A stretch of DNA of 7,240 bases from Candidatus Symbiobacter sp. (GTDB lineage Bacteria > Pseudomonadota > Alphaproteobacteria > Elsterales > Elsteraceae): contig JASGCR010000104.1 in the NCBI GenBank assembly GCA_030054015.1, positions 1 to 7,240 on the forward strand, in the 5' to 3' direction. Each line of letters begins with the position of its first letter. The first letter of the stretch is position 1. The translations under genes were made by a program, and so were the position numbers. Positions 5,301 to 7,240 of this stretch are shown in pieces. The notes beneath the pieces were generated by a model, which saw only the letters and a list, made by a program, of their open reading frames with translations, was not told the origin of the DNA and did no database searches.

Positions 5301-5651
5301 GGACAAGGGGAAGTTCGGTCTGATTGTCAAACCAAGCGATTCTTTGGTTCCGATTGAAATTAAGATGACATGTATTTCAATTTCACTTTGCGCATTAACA
5401 ACTTGGATTGTATCAAAAAATAAAATAACCTCGTCGATTATATTGACTTTACAGGCAGAGAGCGGCTTGCCAGGCTGATAATGTATAAATTCAGCACGTC
5501 TTACCTTGTATTTGGAACCCTCAATCTTTCCTGACTCAAGCAATTGCAGAAATTCATTAAGCGAGGGCAGGAATCTTTTCTTGTGATTCTTAATAAGATC
5601 ATTCACATTCTCAGTATATCGCTTATTTTCAATTGGTATGATACGGGGCAT
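5274..5651 (-). CDS. Candidate RelE/YafQ-like toxin with repeat-derived C-terminus
   Basis: The 125-aa product is not firmly recognised. A basic helical N-terminus (about 12-45) leads to GSKYKVRRAEFIHYQPGKPL (45-64), then a beta strand with DEVILFFD (73-80) and a final strand IEIHVILISIGTKESLGL (91-108). The GTKESL ending recalls the GTHxxL ending of YafQ/RelE mRNA interferases. That motif normally marks the C-terminus, but here 17 further residues follow, the last 8 encoded by the dispersed repeat. The tail probably arose when the element inserted and displaced the original stop. The gene starts 6 bases after the preceding small gene, has only a weak ribosome binding site, and is probably coupled to it. 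The fold is inferred by eye, and activity may be lost. Confidence 0.6.
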   Translation of the reverse strand: MPRIIPIENKRYTENVNDLIKNHKKRFLPSLNEFLQLLESGKIEGSKYKVRRAEFIHYQPGKPLSACKVNIIDEVILFFDTIQVVNAQSEIEIHVILISIGTKESLGLTIRPNFPLSSPSGLGMV

Positions 5652-5657
5652 GACAAC

Positions 5658-5900
5658 TTACTTTATGATAAAGCTGTCAACGACAACATTGCCAATGTTA
5701 TTTTTGGCATTATTAAGGGCTTGATACGTTTCGGCATTAACCGAAATATGTTCAGGCTCTTGCTTTGAACTGGCGGCCATAAATGCCAGCAACAATTCTC
5801 CGGCATCCGCATTTTTGGCGGTGGATTTTGGCGGCATTTTTTGGGGCGGATTGTTCGTCACGGTAACATTGTCCCTGTAAAGTATTTGAACATTGTCCAT
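5658..5900 (-). CDS. Small unrecognised protein, candidate antitoxin
   Basis: This 80-aa protein comes first in a two-gene minus-strand unit, the classic position and size of an antitoxin. I do not recognise its family. Residues 15-32 are Pro/Asn/Lys-rich and probably disordered. A short hydrophobic helix GELLLAFMAA follows (34-43). The segment HISVNAETYQALNNAKNNIG (51-70) faintly resembles the strand-helix start of ribbon-helix-helix regulators. The start ATG 5900 has AGGGAG upstream at a longish spacing of about 11 bases. A good promoter lies 70-100 bases upstream. The downstream gene begins 6 bases after its stop. Confidence 0.6.
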   Translation of the reverse strand: MDNVQILYRDNVTVTNNPPQKMPPKSTAKNADAGELLLAFMAASSKQEPEHISVNAETYQALNNAKNNIGNVVVDSFIIK

Positions 5901-5924
5901 GGTACCGATTTCTCCCTGCTAATT

Positions 5925-5956
5925 GGTTAAGATTGGGGTATTAACTTTAATTAACC
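5925..5956. promoter_or_regulatory. Possible operator, inverted GGTTAA/TTAACC
   Basis: GGTTAA (5925-5930) and TTAACC (5951-5956) are inverted 6-bp half-sites, with further TTAA-type words between them. They lie between the promoter-like boxes and the start of the minus-strand small-gene pair, where an autoregulating antitoxin would bind. The inner bases are not symmetric. Confidence 0.25.
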
Positions 5957-5969
5957 TTACTTCCAACCC

Positions 5970-5999
5970 ATTGTTAAGCAAGATTTTTAGAAATGTCAA
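5970..5999 (-). promoter_or_regulatory. Sigma70-like promoter for the minus-strand small-gene pair
   Basis: Read on the minus strand, a perfect TTGACA (5999-5994) is followed after 18 bases by AACAAT (5975-5970), which has 4 of 6 consensus matches. Transcription would start about 60 bases before ATG 5900. It is the best promoter-like pair I found in the window. Confidence 0.45.
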
Positions 6000-6079
6000 T
6001 ATCTTCCTAAAACAAACATCCTTTCAACCACAAAAAAACATGCCGATTCGTCAAAATCCTTCTTTTCCATCACGCAATC

Positions 6080-7048
6080 TTATTCCCCCTTCCCAAACAA
6101 ACCATGCCAATGGCGGGCAATATCGATGCGGCGGGGTACCCAGACCCGTTTTTTGGCTTGGATGTAATCGATGAAATTGACCAGGCTTTGTACCCGTCCA
6201 GGCCGTCCGATCAGGCGGCAATGGAGCCCAATTGTCATCATTTTGGGGCTGCCTTGGCGGCCTTCCTCGTACAAAGCGTCAAAGGAATCTTTCAGATAAT
6301 TGAAAAATTGATCGCCGGCATTGAACCCTTGCGGGGTGGCAAAGCGCATGTCATTGGCGTCCAACGTATAGGGGATGATCAAATGTTGGCCGCCCTGGGG
6401 ACGCGGCACCCAATAGGGCAGATCATCCGCATAATCATCGGAAGAATAAAGAAATCCGCCTTCTTCGATCACCAAGTTATTGGTGTTCATCGAGCATCGC
6501 CCAGTATACCAGCCCAAAGGACGCTCGCCCAATAATCCGGTATGGATGCGGATCGATTCGGCGATGGCGGCGCGTTCTTCCTCGATTGGCATGTCTTTAT
6601 GTTCGACCCATTTCAGGCCGTGGCTGGCGATTTCCCATCCGGCTTCGACCATGGCGGCCAATTGCTCCGGCGCGCGTTGCAAGGCGGTGGTGACACCATA
6701 AACCGTGACAGGAATTTCTTTGCCGGTGAACAGCCGCCACAACCGCCAAAATCCAGCCCGCGCCCCATATTCATAGATCGATTCCATGTTCCAATGGCGC
6801 TGGCCGGGCCAGGCGGCGGCGCCTACGATTTCGGATAAAAACGCCTCGGATGCTTTGTCGCCATGCAGGATGTTATTCTCGCCGCCTTCTTCGTAATTCA
6901 CGACGAATTGCACGGCGACATAGGCCTGGCCCGGCCATTGCGGATCGGGGGTGTGGCGACCATAGCCGCGCATATTGCGGAGATAATTTTTGTCGAAAAA
7001 TTTTTCCGCCGCCGCTAAGTTAAATTTGTTTTTCCCAATATTATCCAT
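6080..7048 (-). CDS. puuE: Allantoinase PuuE (cofactor-independent, polysaccharide-deacetylase fold)
   Basis: PuuE hydrolyses allantoin to allantoate in purine and urate breakdown in the cytoplasm. It is an analogue of the metal-dependent amidohydrolase allantoinase. The 322-aa product is of family length (just over 300). It carries the family's conserved stretches: NMRGYGRHTPDPQWPGQ (25-41), VQFVVNYEEGGENNILHGD (46-64), WPGQRHWNMESIYEYGARAG (80-99), GWEIASHGLKW (137-147), ERPLGWYTGR (175-184), YADDLPYW (206-213), DANDMRFATPQGF (230-242), and GLHCRLIGRPGR (274-285). ATG 7048 is chosen because GGGGGAG lies 4 bases upstream. The open frame runs on to 7207, but those codons read into repeat DNA. 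No other ureide genes are in the window, so it stands alone here. The putative urate-catabolism annotation used for relatives is compatible. Confidence 0.93.
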   Translation of the reverse strand: MDNIGKNKFNLAAAEKFFDKNYLRNMRGYGRHTPDPQWPGQAYVAVQFVVNYEEGGENNILHGDKASEAFLSEIVGAAAWPGQRHWNMESIYEYGARAGFWRLWRLFTGKEIPVTVYGVTTALQRAPEQLAAMVEAGWEIASHGLKWVEHKDMPIEEERAAIAESIRIHTGLLGERPLGWYTGRCSMNTNNLVIEEGGFLYSSDDYADDLPYWVPRPQGGQHLIIPYTLDANDMRFATPQGFNAGDQFFNYLKDSFDALYEEGRQGSPKMMTIGLHCRLIGRPGRVQSLVNFIDYIQAKKRVWVPRRIDIARHWHGLFGKGE

Positions 7049-7120
7049 GACGCTCCCCCACCAGCTGCATAGGTGTTCTCTAGCAAAATCGTGGCGTAAT
7101 AACAAGCATGGAATACAGTA

Positions 7121-7145
7121 CTTAAGGAAGGTCGGAATAAGTCCC
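7121..7145 (-). repeat. Dispersed repeat motif, copy 3
   Basis: On the minus strand this reads GGGACTTATTCCGACCTTCC followed by TTAAG, the same motif as at 170 and 5267. It abuts the left end of the second MITE-like copy, exactly as the 5267 copy abuts the right end of the first. It lies about 75 bases upstream of puuE, in the interval where its promoter must be. Confidence 0.65.
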
Positions 7146-7240
7146 AGAAACAAAAGCAATGGCATTTGCGAGCGGGCGTTTACGCCCGCGAAGCAATCCA
7201 GTAACATCCTGAAATTGCTAGATTTTTCTGGATTGCTTCG
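7143..7240. mobile_element. MITE-like element, second copy, cut by window edge
   Basis: The end sequence (CAGAAACAAAAGCAATGGCA, then TTTGCGAGC) matches the terminal repeat of the 5034-5266 element. The stretch 7187-7233 repeats its 47-bp core with three differences. A hairpin GCGGGCG/CGCCCGC (7172-7188) stands where copy 1 has about 80 bases of extra modules. The far end is outside the window. Confidence 0.65.

Noticed and set aside
6014..6060. Terminator for puuE on the minus strand
   Set aside because: A T-run exists on the minus strand, but no convincing stem immediately precedes it.
7049..7207. 53-residue N-terminal extension of PuuE
   Set aside because: The extension reads through the dispersed motif and the MITE-like end and has no family similarity. 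ATG 7048 has a strong ribosome binding site.

Overview
The window looks like a chromosomal segment of an alphaproteobacterium. This is an inference: the PotG/PotH/PotI and PuuE proteins read like alphaproteobacterial or other proteobacterial family members, base composition is moderate, and the intergenic DNA is rich in small palindromic repeats. No rRNA or tRNA gene is present to fix the taxonomy.

Layout. Positions 1-205 hold a stack of hairpins and no gene. Positions 298-3502 (+) form a compact operon for a polyamine-type ABC importer: ATPase potG, permease potH, permease potI. A short upstream ORF with a strong ribosome binding site overlaps the potH start. No periplasmic substrate-binding protein is encoded in the window. 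Positions 3562-4372 (+) hold two overlapping small genes. The first is not recognised; the second has a RelE/ParE-like outline, so the pair looks like a toxin-antitoxin module. A HigA-type antitoxin gene (4423-4740, -) converges on it and has no HigB next to it.

Positions 4741-5273 carry no credible gene. They hold several perfect short hairpins and then a roughly 233-bp MITE-like element (5034-5266) with near-perfect inverted ends. Its outer flank carries a 25-30 bp motif that recurs at 170-204 and 7121-7145. A second, cut-off copy of the element runs off the right edge (7143-7240). Positions 5274-5900 (-) hold a second small two-gene unit, an 80-aa protein followed 6 nt later by a 125-aa RelE/YafQ-like protein whose last residues and stop lie inside the repeat. 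A good sigma70-like promoter precedes this unit. Positions 6080-7048 (-) encode PuuE, the cofactor-independent allantoinase of the polysaccharide-deacetylase fold.

How it fits together. Two housekeeping-type functions, cationic amine uptake and purine (allantoin) breakdown, flank about 2.4 kb of accessory DNA. That DNA holds two candidate toxin-antitoxin pairs, one solitary HigA, and dispersed palindromic elements. The accessory part is the most interesting: the partners of the RelE-like proteins are not of a type I recognise, and one toxin-like gene is finished by a mobile repeat.
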